A DNA stretch of 64,000 bases, taken from contig NZ_JAINVZ010000009.1 of NCBI RefSeq assembly GCF_019890615.1, positions 186,001 to 250,000 on the forward strand, written 5' to 3'. This stretch comes from Streptantibioticus parmotrematis (GTDB lineage: Bacteria > Actinomycetota > Actinomycetes > Streptomycetales > Streptomycetaceae). Position numbers and translations under genes: made by a program. Positions 42,546-50,092 of this stretch are shown here, piece by piece. The notes under the pieces are model-generated. The model saw only the letters and a list, made by a program, of their open reading frames with translations, did no database searches and was not told the origin of the DNA. Position 1 is the stretch's first letter. Each line of letters opens with the position of its first letter.

Positions 42546-43124
42546 ATGGCTCGCTGGCAACCCGACGCACCCGGACGACTCGCCGCCGCCGCCCTCGACC
42601 TCTTCGAGGAGCACGGCTACGAGAACACGACCGTGATCGAGATCGCGGAGCACGCGGGGCTCACCAAGAGCACGTTCTTCCGTTACTTCCCGGACAAGCG
42701 CGAGGTGCTCTTCGGCGGGGGCACGGTGACCGGCCTGCTCGTCGAGGGGATCGCCTCGGCGCCGTCGACGGCCGGGCCGCTCGACGTGGTGGCCGACGCC
42801 CTCGACACGCTCGGCCGGACGTTCTTCACCGCCGACCGCCGCGAGTTCAGCCGTCGGCGCCAGGCCGTGCTGAACGCCACTACGGAACTGCGTGAACGCG
42901 AAGCCCTGAAGAGGATCGACCTCACCGCCTCGATGATCGAGGCCCTCGACCGGCGCGGCGTCCCGAGCCTGACCGCCCGCGTGGCCGCGCAACTGGGCGC
43001 GCTCGTCTGGGAGATCGCCTACGACCAGTGGATCGACACCGGCAGCCCCGACAACACCGATGACTTCGGCACGCTGGCACGGCGAGCGCTCGCCGACGTA
43101 CGCGCGACCGGAGCCCTGCGCTAG
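42546..43124 (+). CDS. TetR-family regulator paired with the oxidoreductase
   Basis: A 192-residue repressor with the N-terminal helix-turn-helix NTTVIEIAEHAGLTKSTFFRYFPDKREVLFGG (residues about 25-56) and a variable ligand domain. ATG 42546 follows TACACT by six bases without a ribosome site, so the message is probably leaderless. Two matching operators lie between it and the divergent reductase. An electrophile or quinone ligand is plausible from the target but not shown. Confidence 0.92.
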   Translation: MARWQPDAPGRLAAAALDLFEEHGYENTTVIEIAEHAGLTKSTFFRYFPDKREVLFGGGTVTGLLVEGIASAPSTAGPLDVVADALDTLGRTFFTADRREFSRRRQAVLNATTELREREALKRIDLTASMIEALDRRGVPSLTARVAAQLGALVWEIAYDQWIDTGSPDNTDDFGTLARRALADVRATGALR

Positions 43125-43133
43125 AACCCGCCC

Positions 43134-43922
43134 TCACAGGTCCGAAGGCGCCGCGGCCAGGGCCAGGGAGAGCCCCTGACGGCGGATTCCCATCAGTTCG
43201 AGGCGGCTCGCCCTGCTGTCGGTGACGACGTGGTGGACGGACTCGAGACCGCAGATCGGCTGTGCGCAGCGGCGCCCGAGCTTGGAGCTGTCGGCCACCA
43301 CGATGACGCGGCGGGCCTGCTCGATGATGGCGCGGCTGACCAGCGCCTCGTCCGCGTCGTGGGCGGTCAGGCCATGGCGTGCGCCGATGCCGTCCACCCC
43401 GACGACGGCCACGTCGTAGCGGCGCCGCCGTATCACGGTGGTGGCCAGGTCGCCGACGAGTTGCTGGGAGGAGGGCCGGGCCGAGCCGCCGGTGACGACC
43501 ACCTGCACGCGTTGCCGCGCCATCAACGACCCCGCTATGTCGAGGGAGTTGGTGACGACGCGCAGACCGGAGCGAGCCGTGAGGCACTGTGCGACCGAGT
43601 GGGCGGTCGTGCCGCCGCCGATCGCCACGGTCAGCGGACCGAGGGGCACGAGCGACGCGGCCAGCGCGCCGATGCGGCGTTTCGCCTCCGCCTCGTGGGA
43701 CCGCCGGAAGGAGACCGGCACCTCGCTCCCCGGCCGGACCGCGGTCACCTTGCCGTAGGAACGGCGGACCAGCCCGGCGTCCTCCATGCACATCAGGTCG
43801 CGTCGCACGGTCGCGCCGGAGACACCCAGCCGCCGCGTGAGCGACTGCACGGTGATCACCGGCGACTCGCCCAGGAGCCGCAGGATCCTCCGCATGCGGG
43901 AGGCGCGCTCGTCAGAGGTCAT
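43134..43922 (-). CDS. DeoR/GlpR-family sugar-responsive regulator
   Basis: A 262-residue DeoR-type repressor. The N-terminal HTH is VITVQSLTRRLGVSGATVRRDLMCMEDAGLV (residues about 22-52). The effector domain has the sugar-phosphate-isomerase-like features VAIGGGTTAHSVAQ, VVTNSLDIAGSL and VVVADSSKLG. Such regulators respond to phosphorylated sugars. Being first beside the run of secreted glycan-related proteins, it is a candidate regulator for them. AGGTG lies about 6 nt before the ATG. It converges with the TetR gene with nine bases between. Confidence 0.9.
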   Translation of the reverse strand: MTSDERASRMRRILRLLGESPVITVQSLTRRLGVSGATVRRDLMCMEDAGLVRRSYGKVTAVRPGSEVPVSFRRSHEAEAKRRIGALAASLVPLGPLTVAIGGGTTAHSVAQCLTARSGLRVVTNSLDIAGSLMARQRVQVVVTGGSARPSSQQLVGDLATTVIRRRRYDVAVVGVDGIGARHGLTAHDADEALVSRAIIEQARRVIVVADSSKLGRRCAQPICGLESVHHVVTDSRASRLELMGIRRQGLSLALAAAPSDL

Positions 43923-43972
43923 CGTTCACCTGCTCTCCGGCCGTCGCCCCGCCTTCCGAGCTCTCCGAGCCC

Positions 43973-44014
43973 CCTCGTCCCGTCGTCCGTTCCCTCGCGG
44001 ACGACGGGACGAGG
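43973..44014. terminator. perfect 17-bp terminator hairpin
   Basis: Arms 43973-43989 and 43998-44014 are exact complements around an eight-base loop. It lies 15 bases beyond the stop of a relic lectin tail (44029-44073) and about 75 bases beyond the present lectin stop, so it probably ends leftward transcription of the secreted-protein genes. Confidence 0.85.
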
Positions 44015-44028
44015 CGGCTACGAGGTCG

Positions 44029-44073
44029 TCACTGCTGCGGGGTCACCCACTTCTGGTTGTCGCCGCCGTTGCG
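44029..44073 (-). pseudogene. relic C-terminus of a ricin-type lectin
   Basis: Read on the minus strand, this stretch encodes RNGGDNQKWVTPQQ followed by TGA, a typical last QxW repeat of a ricin-B domain. It lies just after, and in a different frame from, the stop of the intact lectin gene at 44090. It looks like the leftover tail of another lectin copy, kept in front of the terminator. Confidence 0.6.
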
Positions 44074-44089
44074 CGATACCGGACGTGAT

Positions 44090-45478
44090 CTAGTCCGTCG
44101 TGTACCAGTGCTCGTTCGGCTGGCCGGAGCACGTTTCGAGGTCCAGCGAGCTGTAACCCTCCGTGGTCTGGCCTCCCTTGTCCGCGAGGCAGAGGCTGGA
44201 GACCGGGTTGTAGATCTCGTTCCACCGGCCGACGACCCACTTCTGTCCCGTACTGCCGTCGCAGGAGGCGAGGGCCACGGCGGCGCCGGCGCTCGCGCCG
44301 TTCGCCGCGAGGCACAAGCCCTTCACCTGGAGGGTGTTGTCCAGGCCGAAGGTCCAGTTCTGCGCGTCGTCGCCCTGGGCGCAGTCCCACAGGTCGGCGG
44401 TGGCGGGAGCCTGCGTGGCACTGCCGAAGTCGTCCAGGCAGAGGTTCGCTCCGCCGCTTCCCTGGGTGCCGTACCGCAGGAAGCCCTCAGGCGCGGTGCT
44501 GGTGTCCGCGTTCGGTGTGAACGTGGCGTTGACGTCGCTCACCGAGGACGTCGTGTCGCTGCCCTCGTTGCTGCTCACGATCTGCACCCCGCGCAGGATG
44601 AAGTCGGAGTCCGGCAGGTTCCAGGGGTCGACGTAGGACTTGTAGGTCTGGAACAGCTGACCGAAGTCGTCGCTCACCGACGTCGTCGAGGAGTCGGGGA
44701 TCTGGGCGTCGCTGCGCACCGTGACGCGGCAGCCCGTGCCGCACTCCCCCTGGCTGAGGTCGTCGTACGCGTTGTCCCACTGCACCCCGTTGGACTTGGC
44801 GGTCGCGAACGGGCCGGGGTCGAAGTGGACGACGGAGATGACGTCGGGCTTGCCGGAGCCGTTGTGCGGGTCCTGGAAGATGAAGTCCGTGGTGAGGATG
44901 GCCCGTTTCTGGCCGCACGTGAAGCCACCGTTCTGGTGGATGCTCGCGCGGTACGAGACGCTGGGCGCGCCCTCGGCCATGGTGAGCGGCTGGTAGTCGG
45001 GCCCCGGCACGAGGTCGTCGTCCGTGTAGGTGTAACTGACGTTGGTCTCGTGCAGGTCGCAGTCGCCGGTGGCGGTGTTCCGCATCGTTATGGTCTTCGA
45101 ACCGCCCCCGGACGACGTCGCGTCGAAGGAGTAGCCGGTCGGCTGGTCCCTGCTGCTCTTGTTCCAGCCGTAAGTGCCCAGATCCCATGCGGAGTGCGGG
45201 CTGTCGATGTTCATCGTGTCGTTGTGCTGGTCGGCGGCGCACTGGGACTCGTCGGTCCAGGGAGCGCCCTGCGGAACGCTGTCGTCGCCGTTCGGGGCGC
45301 CCTCGATGAGCGACGAGTAGCAGTCGTTCGTCGGACCGGGGTCGTACAGCAGCGGGAACGGCGGCGGTGCGGGAGCGGCCGACGCGGGCTGCGTCAGCGT
45401 CCACACGGCGGGAACGAGGAGCAGGAGGGCGGCGACGGCGGCGAGCAGCGCTCTGCGCGGGGAGGCGAGGACTTTCAC
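44090..45478 (-). CDS. secreted protein with C-terminal ricin-B lectin domain
   Basis: A 462-residue exported protein. The signal peptide (residues 1-34, ending PASAAPAP) is followed by an unfamiliar Asp/Ser/Thr-rich region of about 280 residues with several Cys and segments such as NDCYSSLIEGAPNGDDS and FIFQDPHNGSGKPDVISVVHFDPGPF. A ricin-type beta-trefoil follows (about 330-462) with QNWTF, GQKWVVGRW and NEHWYTTD as QxW-like repeats, so carbohydrate binding is likely. The GTG at 45478 has GGAG 7 nt upstream. The upstream element at 45515-45550 is shared with the spherulin-like gene. The N-terminal domain has no recognised catalytic motif. Confidence 0.8.
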   Translation of the reverse strand: MKVLASPRRALLAAVAALLLLVPAVWTLTQPASAAPAPPPFPLLYDPGPTNDCYSSLIEGAPNGDDSVPQGAPWTDESQCAADQHNDTMNIDSPHSAWDLGTYGWNKSSRDQPTGYSFDATSSGGGSKTITMRNTATGDCDLHETNVSYTYTDDDLVPGPDYQPLTMAEGAPSVSYRASIHQNGGFTCGQKRAILTTDFIFQDPHNGSGKPDVISVVHFDPGPFATAKSNGVQWDNAYDDLSQGECGTGCRVTVRSDAQIPDSSTTSVSDDFGQLFQTYKSYVDPWNLPDSDFILRGVQIVSSNEGSDTTSSVSDVNATFTPNADTSTAPEGFLRYGTQGSGGANLCLDDFGSATQAPATADLWDCAQGDDAQNWTFGLDNTLQVKGLCLAANGASAGAAVALASCDGSTGQKWVVGRWNEIYNPVSSLCLADKGGQTTEGYSSLDLETCSGQPNEHWYTTD

Positions 45479-45514
45479 GGGGTGCTCCGATGGACGTGGG
45501 GGTGACTCCGGACC

Positions 45515-45550
45515 GGCATTATCACTCTTTCCAGCGTAAATACGCGTCAG
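45515..45550 (-). promoter_or_regulatory. shared promoter element, lectin copy
   Basis: On the plus strand: CATTAT (45517-45522), seven bases, TCCAGCGTAA (45530-45539), then ATACGCGTCA. The same order and spacing recur at 46775-46805. Read leftward it gives TGACG, TTACGCTGGA and a GATAAT -10-like hexamer, so it is probably promoter plus operator of the lectin gene, 40-70 bases upstream of the GTG. Confidence 0.6.
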
Positions 45551-45560
45551 AGGCGGAGGC

Positions 45561-45591
45561 GCCGACGGGGCCGTTGTCCGGCCCCGTCGGC
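45561..45591. terminator. 12-bp terminator hairpin after the spherulin-like gene
   Basis: GCCGACGGGGCC (45561-45572) pairs perfectly with GGCCCCGTCGGC (45580-45591) across seven bases, 17 bases past the stop of the spherulin-4-like gene. Confidence 0.8.
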
Positions 45592-45607
45592 CTGGCCCGC
45601 GAACCCG

Positions 45608-46504
45608 TCAGGACGCCGGGTCGAGGGCCTCCTCCTGCGGCATGTAGGAGGCCGTCGTCAGCCACGGGTTGGGGAGGTCCAGGTCGGTGGCGTAGACGTA
45701 TCCCGCGTTGTCCGACTTCGACCTCGCCACGACGGAACTCATCTGCGACGAGGGCACGTTGTAGACGAGGTTCCAGAACCTGCCCGGAGCCGCGCCCTGT
45801 TCGGCGGACGTGGGCGTCCACTGGTCGTAGGGGGTGTTGTTGCCGCCGTCACCGTCGTAGGCGCCCTCGTAGTCCACGAACGTGTCGGCGGACCCGGAGT
45901 CGTTCAGGTAGCACGGGTCGACGTCGGAGCCCGGGTTGTCGACCGTCCACGCCTTCGCGTACGAACCGTTCGCCGCCGCGGTCCTCGCGTACTGGGCCAG
46001 TGTCGCGTACAGGGACTCGTAGGAGCAGTCGTCGCCCCAGGCGTCGTCGAAGAAGATCCCGTCGACGCCGTCACTGCCGTAGAGCTTGTACCAGGCGTCG
46101 ATGTCGCCCTCCGCCTGAGTGGTCCAGGCGCTCTCGGAGGTGCTTCCCGTCCGGGTCTGCCGGTGCTCGTCGTTCTGCCCGAACCAGCCGGTGTCCACGT
46201 ATCCCAGCACCTTCAGGCCGGCCGCGTGAGCGGCCTTGATCCGGGCGGCCATGGCGGGGTCCGGCTGCGTGGCGTCCCCGGTGCCGGAGCTGTCGAGTCC
46301 GGGCCCGTTGCTCTCGTTGACGATCGCCACGGCGCCGCTGCCCGCCTTGTCCAGGGCGCTCCAGCTCGCGTCGTCGCCCGTGGAGAAGTAGGCCGGGACT
46401 CCGATCTTCTGGCCGGTGGCGGTCGTGGCGTCGGCGGGCGTGAGGTTGAGGGTCATCAGGAGCGGCGCACAGGCCAGTGCGCCGATCAGCAGTCGTCTTT
46501 TCAC
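45608..46504 (-). CDS. secreted spherulin-4-like (TIM-barrel) protein
   Basis: A 298-residue exported protein. The signal peptide VKRRLLIGALACAPLLMTLNLTPADA starts at the GTG at 46504 (GGAG 9 nt upstream). The mature part has the spherulation-specific family-4 pattern: VPAYFSTGDDASWSAL, AIVNESNGPG, GLKVLGYVDTGWFGQ, GIFFDDAWGDDCS and FVDYEGAYD, with acidic residues at strand ends as in glycoside hydrolases. Related proteins include glycan hydrolases acting on galactosaminoglycans, so carbohydrate hydrolysis is plausible but not proven. It lies between the lectin and the beta-helix gene and shares its promoter element with the lectin. Confidence 0.82.
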   Translation of the reverse strand: MKRRLLIGALACAPLLMTLNLTPADATTATGQKIGVPAYFSTGDDASWSALDKAGSGAVAIVNESNGPGLDSSGTGDATQPDPAMAARIKAAHAAGLKVLGYVDTGWFGQNDEHRQTRTGSTSESAWTTQAEGDIDAWYKLYGSDGVDGIFFDDAWGDDCSYESLYATLAQYARTAAANGSYAKAWTVDNPGSDVDPCYLNDSGSADTFVDYEGAYDGDGGNNTPYDQWTPTSAEQGAAPGRFWNLVYNVPSSQMSSVVARSKSDNAGYVYATDLDLPNPWLTTASYMPQEEALDPAS

Positions 46505-46874
46505 GGTGGGGGGCTCCGGTTTCGCAGGGCCCCGGCGCACCGGTGGCGCGACACGAGGTGGCCACCGGCCGTCGAGGAGCAGGGAGTTGTGGGATATGGG
46601 GGGTGTTCATGAGGCGCGCCGGAGACCGGGGCCTGCCCGAAGCGGTGGGGGGACGGGCACGGCCGACGGCCACTGGACGCGGAACGCGACGTCAGCGCGG
46701 ACGCGGCGGGTCGCCCTGACGCCATGGCACCAGGTCGGTGGACCGGTATCCATGACCTCGACGGAACGACATCACATTATTATGGTCTCCAGCGTAATTA
46801 CGTCAAGGGAACTCGCGTACGCACGGCCGGCGTCCTCCAAGGACCACCTGGTCGCCCGGCCGTCCGCCGTGCGT
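46505..46874. other. 370-base spacer upstream of the spherulin-like gene
   Basis: No credible gene. The promoter element at 46775-46805 would leave a leader of about 270 nt before the GTG at 46504, unusually long for this genome. The far end (46826-46862) holds an imperfect GC-rich stem that may terminate the beta-helix gene, with an inner GACCA-CC-TGGTC dyad. Nothing else was recognised. Confidence 0.45.
46775..46805 (-). promoter_or_regulatory. shared promoter element, spherulin copy
   Basis: CATTAT (46775-46780), seven bases, TCCAGCGTAA (46788-46797), then TTACGTCA. It matches the lectin element except for two extra bases near the end of that copy. Leftward reading shows TTGACG and AATAAT hexamers flanking TTACGCTGGA. 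Confidence 0.6.
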
Positions 46875-49076
46875 CTACGTGCCCGCGGTGAACTGCCAGT
46901 CCTGGCTGAGTTCTCCCGAGACCTGCGCGCCCACGGCGTCCGCTCCCGGAGCGGACGAGCCGCCGGAGAGGTCCAGCAGGTCGCCGGTGGCGACGTTGGA
47001 GATCTTCGCCGTGCCGTTTCCGGTGTCGAGCAACTGCCACAGCTGGGACGAGTCCTGCGACTGCGGCTCCAGTGTCACGGCCGATCCGGAACCGGCCGTC
47101 AGGAAGGGCCCGGACGCGCCGTTCCGGATCCGTACGGCGTTCCCTCCGGCGGGCACGACGCGCCAGCCCTGGTCGCCGGACCCGTCGGCGGGCCGCTGCG
47201 TCGCCCCCGATCCCACGTCGCTTCCCGCGGCGGTGAGCAGCAGTCCGCTGCCGCGGTCGGTGAGCGTGTACGTCTTCGTGGCATCGAGCGCGAGGTAGGG
47301 ATTGACCACCTTCACGCCGTCCGGCAGACCGGTGACTCCCGTGGTCGTCTTCGGGTCGACCGCGACCTGCTGCATCGAGTAGGGGCCGATGCGGTCGATC
47401 GTGTTGCCCTGGAAGGCGACGTCGTCGGAGTCGCGCACGTCGACGACCGACGTCTTGGGAATGTCACACCTGTTCGCCGTCCGCGGGTACGCGATCTGCT
47501 GCGACTGCTGGAAGACGTTGTCGCTCACCGTGACGTCCTTGGAGTCGCTGACGTCGAGGTCGAGCCCCCGGATGTCCTGGAAGACGTTGTTCTCGATGTC
47601 CACGTCGGGGAAGTCCCGTTCGGACCAGCTGCCTCCCGCGAAGGTCACCGCGCCGACCTCGCAGCTGTTCCAGATCCCGGCGCCGGACCACAGCGCGCTG
47701 AGGAAGGTGTTCCCCTTGATGGTGAGCTGCCCTCCGGCGCCCGCGTGGGAGTCCGACGTGGCCTCGGGGGTGACGGAGATCGCGTTGGCCCCCCGTATCC
47801 GGTTGTTCTCGATGACGCCGTCCCGCGCCTTGAGCAGGAATCCGCGTCCGGAGCTGTCGATGTCGTTGCCGGTGAAGGTGAAGCCGTTTCCCATGCGGTC
47901 GATGTCGGTGACGTCCTGCCCGGCGGACCACGGCGACGGGCGGTCGAGGGTCAGCCGGAACGTGGACGCCGCTCTGCTCCCCGCGAGCTTGGTGATCGCC
48001 GGGTCGGTCTCCCGTGTGAGGGAGGTGATGGTGGCGGTGGGGCCGTCGGCCCAGCGTTGCAGGCGGTCCCCGGTGTGGCCGACGCGGTAGTCGCTGTCCG
48101 CGAAGGCGGCCCAGACCGTGCTGCCGTCGGTCTTCACGATGTCGACCGACCCGATGCCCTGGATGCTCACCGAGTCGTCCCCCGCGTTGACGATCGAGGA
48201 GTTCTCGATGGTGGGACCCTTCTTCACCGACTGGAACTGGATGGCGTCCCACGTCGTCGTCAGGATGGGTTTCTCCGTCGCGCCGGGTGGCGGCGGGCCC
48301 GGCACGATGTGAAAGTCCTCCAGGTGCGTGTCGCCGTCACCGGTGGCGTTCATGAATCCCATGCCCGGGGCGGCGTTGAGTGTCACGTCCTTGAACGTGG
48401 TGTCGGACCCGTCCGCCGTGATGCCGTAACTGGGGCCCGACGACGCCCCGCCCGCGAACGTGACGATGTCGCCGACGTGCGCCGGGCCGACGTCGCTCGA
48501 CCGTGCGATGCCGGTCGTCTCGTTCTGCCAGGAGACGGTCGCCCCGAGCATCTGGCTCTTGGGGAGCCGGAGTTGGGGGTCGAAGGTGGTCACCCGGTTC
48601 GGCAGGGTGCCCGGCCGGGGGTACCCCTGCGAGATCTGCACGTCCATCCAGCTCTTGCCGTCGGGCGCCACGTCCACGACACGTCCCTGGGTGAAGGGCA
48701 GCGGGTCGTAGTTGATGGTGAGGCCGTCGACCGTGAGGCCGTCGGACGTCCCCGTGCTGAGCGCCTGGACCAACGCGGTCTGGACGATCGTGACGCCCTG
48801 GGCGTCGACGGTGAAGCCGTCGAGCCCGCCGAGGTCGAGCGTCGTGCTGCGGCGGTACACGCCGGGCTGGAGGGTGACCTCGTGGGCGCCCGAGGCGACC
48901 GCGTGGCTGATCTGCGCCTCGATGCTCTCCTGGGCCGGCGCGGTCGCGAGCGCCGTGTGGGCGATCCCGCCGGCCAGGGCCGTGCCGAGCAGCACCGCTG
49001 CCGCGGCGCCGCGCAGACCGGCCCGTTTCCGTCGGCCCGAACGGCCTGTCGTGTGCGCTGTCTGACTGTGGTCCAT
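46875..49076 (-). CDS. secreted right-handed beta-helix protein with ricin-like tail
   Basis: A 733-residue exported protein. Signal peptide at residues 20-45 (AAAAVLLGTALAGGIAHTALA). A pectate-lyase-type parallel beta-helix spans about 50-600, with the usual periodic units (NSSIVNAGDDSVSIQGIGSVDI, NNVFQDIRGLDLDVSDSKDVTVSDNVF). A beta-trefoil follows (about 605-733) with QGWRV, QLWQL and QDWQF. Beta-helix enzymes cleave acidic or branched polysaccharides; the GDDS motif in the helix is a candidate catalytic or calcium site. ATG 49076 yields a clean signal; the open frame extends to 49352 without support. A small CCGCCCG-AA-CGGGCGG hairpin (49097-49112) lies in the leader. Confidence 0.83.
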   Translation of the reverse strand: MDHSQTAHTTGRSGRRKRAGLRGAAAAVLLGTALAGGIAHTALATAPAQESIEAQISHAVASGAHEVTLQPGVYRRSTTLDLGGLDGFTVDAQGVTIVQTALVQALSTGTSDGLTVDGLTINYDPLPFTQGRVVDVAPDGKSWMDVQISQGYPRPGTLPNRVTTFDPQLRLPKSQMLGATVSWQNETTGIARSSDVGPAHVGDIVTFAGGASSGPSYGITADGSDTTFKDVTLNAAPGMGFMNATGDGDTHLEDFHIVPGPPPPGATEKPILTTTWDAIQFQSVKKGPTIENSSIVNAGDDSVSIQGIGSVDIVKTDGSTVWAAFADSDYRVGHTGDRLQRWADGPTATITSLTRETDPAITKLAGSRAASTFRLTLDRPSPWSAGQDVTDIDRMGNGFTFTGNDIDSSGRGFLLKARDGVIENNRIRGANAISVTPEATSDSHAGAGGQLTIKGNTFLSALWSGAGIWNSCEVGAVTFAGGSWSERDFPDVDIENNVFQDIRGLDLDVSDSKDVTVSDNVFQQSQQIAYPRTANRCDIPKTSVVDVRDSDDVAFQGNTIDRIGPYSMQQVAVDPKTTTGVTGLPDGVKVVNPYLALDATKTYTLTDRGSGLLLTAAGSDVGSGATQRPADGSGDQGWRVVPAGGNAVRIRNGASGPFLTAGSGSAVTLEPQSQDSSQLWQLLDTGNGTAKISNVATGDLLDLSGGSSAPGADAVGAQVSGELSQDWQFTAGT

Positions 49077-49348
49077 GGCCTCTCTCGTCCCTCGCCCCGC
49101 CCGAACGGGCGGCAGGCTGTCGCCGCTCCGGTGCCGAGGTGCGGTGACGGTGCGGTTGGCGACGGGACGACGGTAGGAAGCGCGGGATGCCATTTCGACG
49201 GCCGCGGGCACACTGCGCACAGGGGCTGACGTGTTCTCCGGCGGGGCGTGCCGAGGCCCCGCGAACCTGGTAGGGACCGGATGGCGGACTACGCGCGGGG
49301 TGTGCGACGCGGGGGCGCAGGCGTCGCGCCGTTCCTCGGCCGTGGCGC

Positions 49349-50014
49349 TCACATCGTGGTGTCGGCACCGGAGTCGGGGGCGAGTACGGCCGCGGTCAGG
49401 GTTCGTGCCATCCAGTCGCGGAATTCACCGGGTGCGTAGCCGAGCCGGCGGACGAGGAGGTCGTGACTGTCGGGGCTCGCGATCGTCCATGCCGTGTCGA
49501 CCGCGGCTTTCGGCGTGAGGCCGTCGGCCAGTGCCGTCGCGGGAATGTCCTCGAATACGCGGGCGATGAGCCGGTGGCGCAGGAGCTGGAGTTCGTCCCA
49601 GTCGGCGGCGATGTCGGGGTCCACGGCCGAGGCGTCCCGGTACAGGCGCCAGCCGGTCGCCGCGCGTTCGGCGATCTCCCCGACGAGATCCGCCAGTTCC
49701 ACCAGTCGTTCCCGGGGTGACAGGCCGGTGAATCGCGTGATCGCGTCCTCGGGGGAGGCCGCGTCCCCGGCGAGGGCGCTCTCCAGGTATCCGCGGAGGA
49801 GTTCCCGTTTGCTGCCCCACGCGAGGTAGAGGGTCTGCACGGAGACTCCGGCCGAGGCGGCGATCCGGGTGACCGTCGTCCGCGGATAGCCGTGTGCCGT
49901 GAACTCCCCCTCGGCGGCCTCCAGAAGCCGGTTGCGGGTATCGCGTCGCAAGGCCTCGCCGACTCTTTTCTGACGGCTCCGGGATGTCGGTTCATCGGAT
50001 CGATCGGCGGTCAT
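49349..50014 (-). CDS. TetR-family regulator divergent from the CocE-type hydrolase
   Basis: A 221-residue repressor whose HTH is YPRTTVTRIAASAGVSVQTLYLAWGSKRELL (residues about 43-74). The C-terminal ligand domain is not classified. Possible starts are ATG 50032, 50029 and 50014. The last is chosen because TACGCT lies six bases before it, matching other leaderless starts here. A CTCTAGAG palindrome (50033-50040) in the shared spacer is a candidate operator core. Its probable target is the divergent hydrolase. Confidence 0.87.
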   Translation of the reverse strand: MTADRSDEPTSRSRQKRVGEALRRDTRNRLLEAAEGEFTAHGYPRTTVTRIAASAGVSVQTLYLAWGSKRELLRGYLESALAGDAASPEDAITRFTGLSPRERLVELADLVGEIAERAATGWRLYRDASAVDPDIAADWDELQLLRHRLIARVFEDIPATALADGLTPKAAVDTAWTIASPDSHDLLVRRLGYAPGEFRDWMARTLTAAVLAPDSGADTTM

Positions 50015-50092
50015 GGCGACAGCGTACATCATGCTCTAGAGTGGCAATCAACTTCACTGGAACGCGACTAAAAAGCATGGTAGGGCGGAGCT

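Noticed and set aside
46505-46725. 74-codon minus-strand frame in the leader of the spherulin-like gene
   Set aside because: Pro/Arg/Ser low-complexity and no ribosome site; it overlaps the GTG start region of the real gene.
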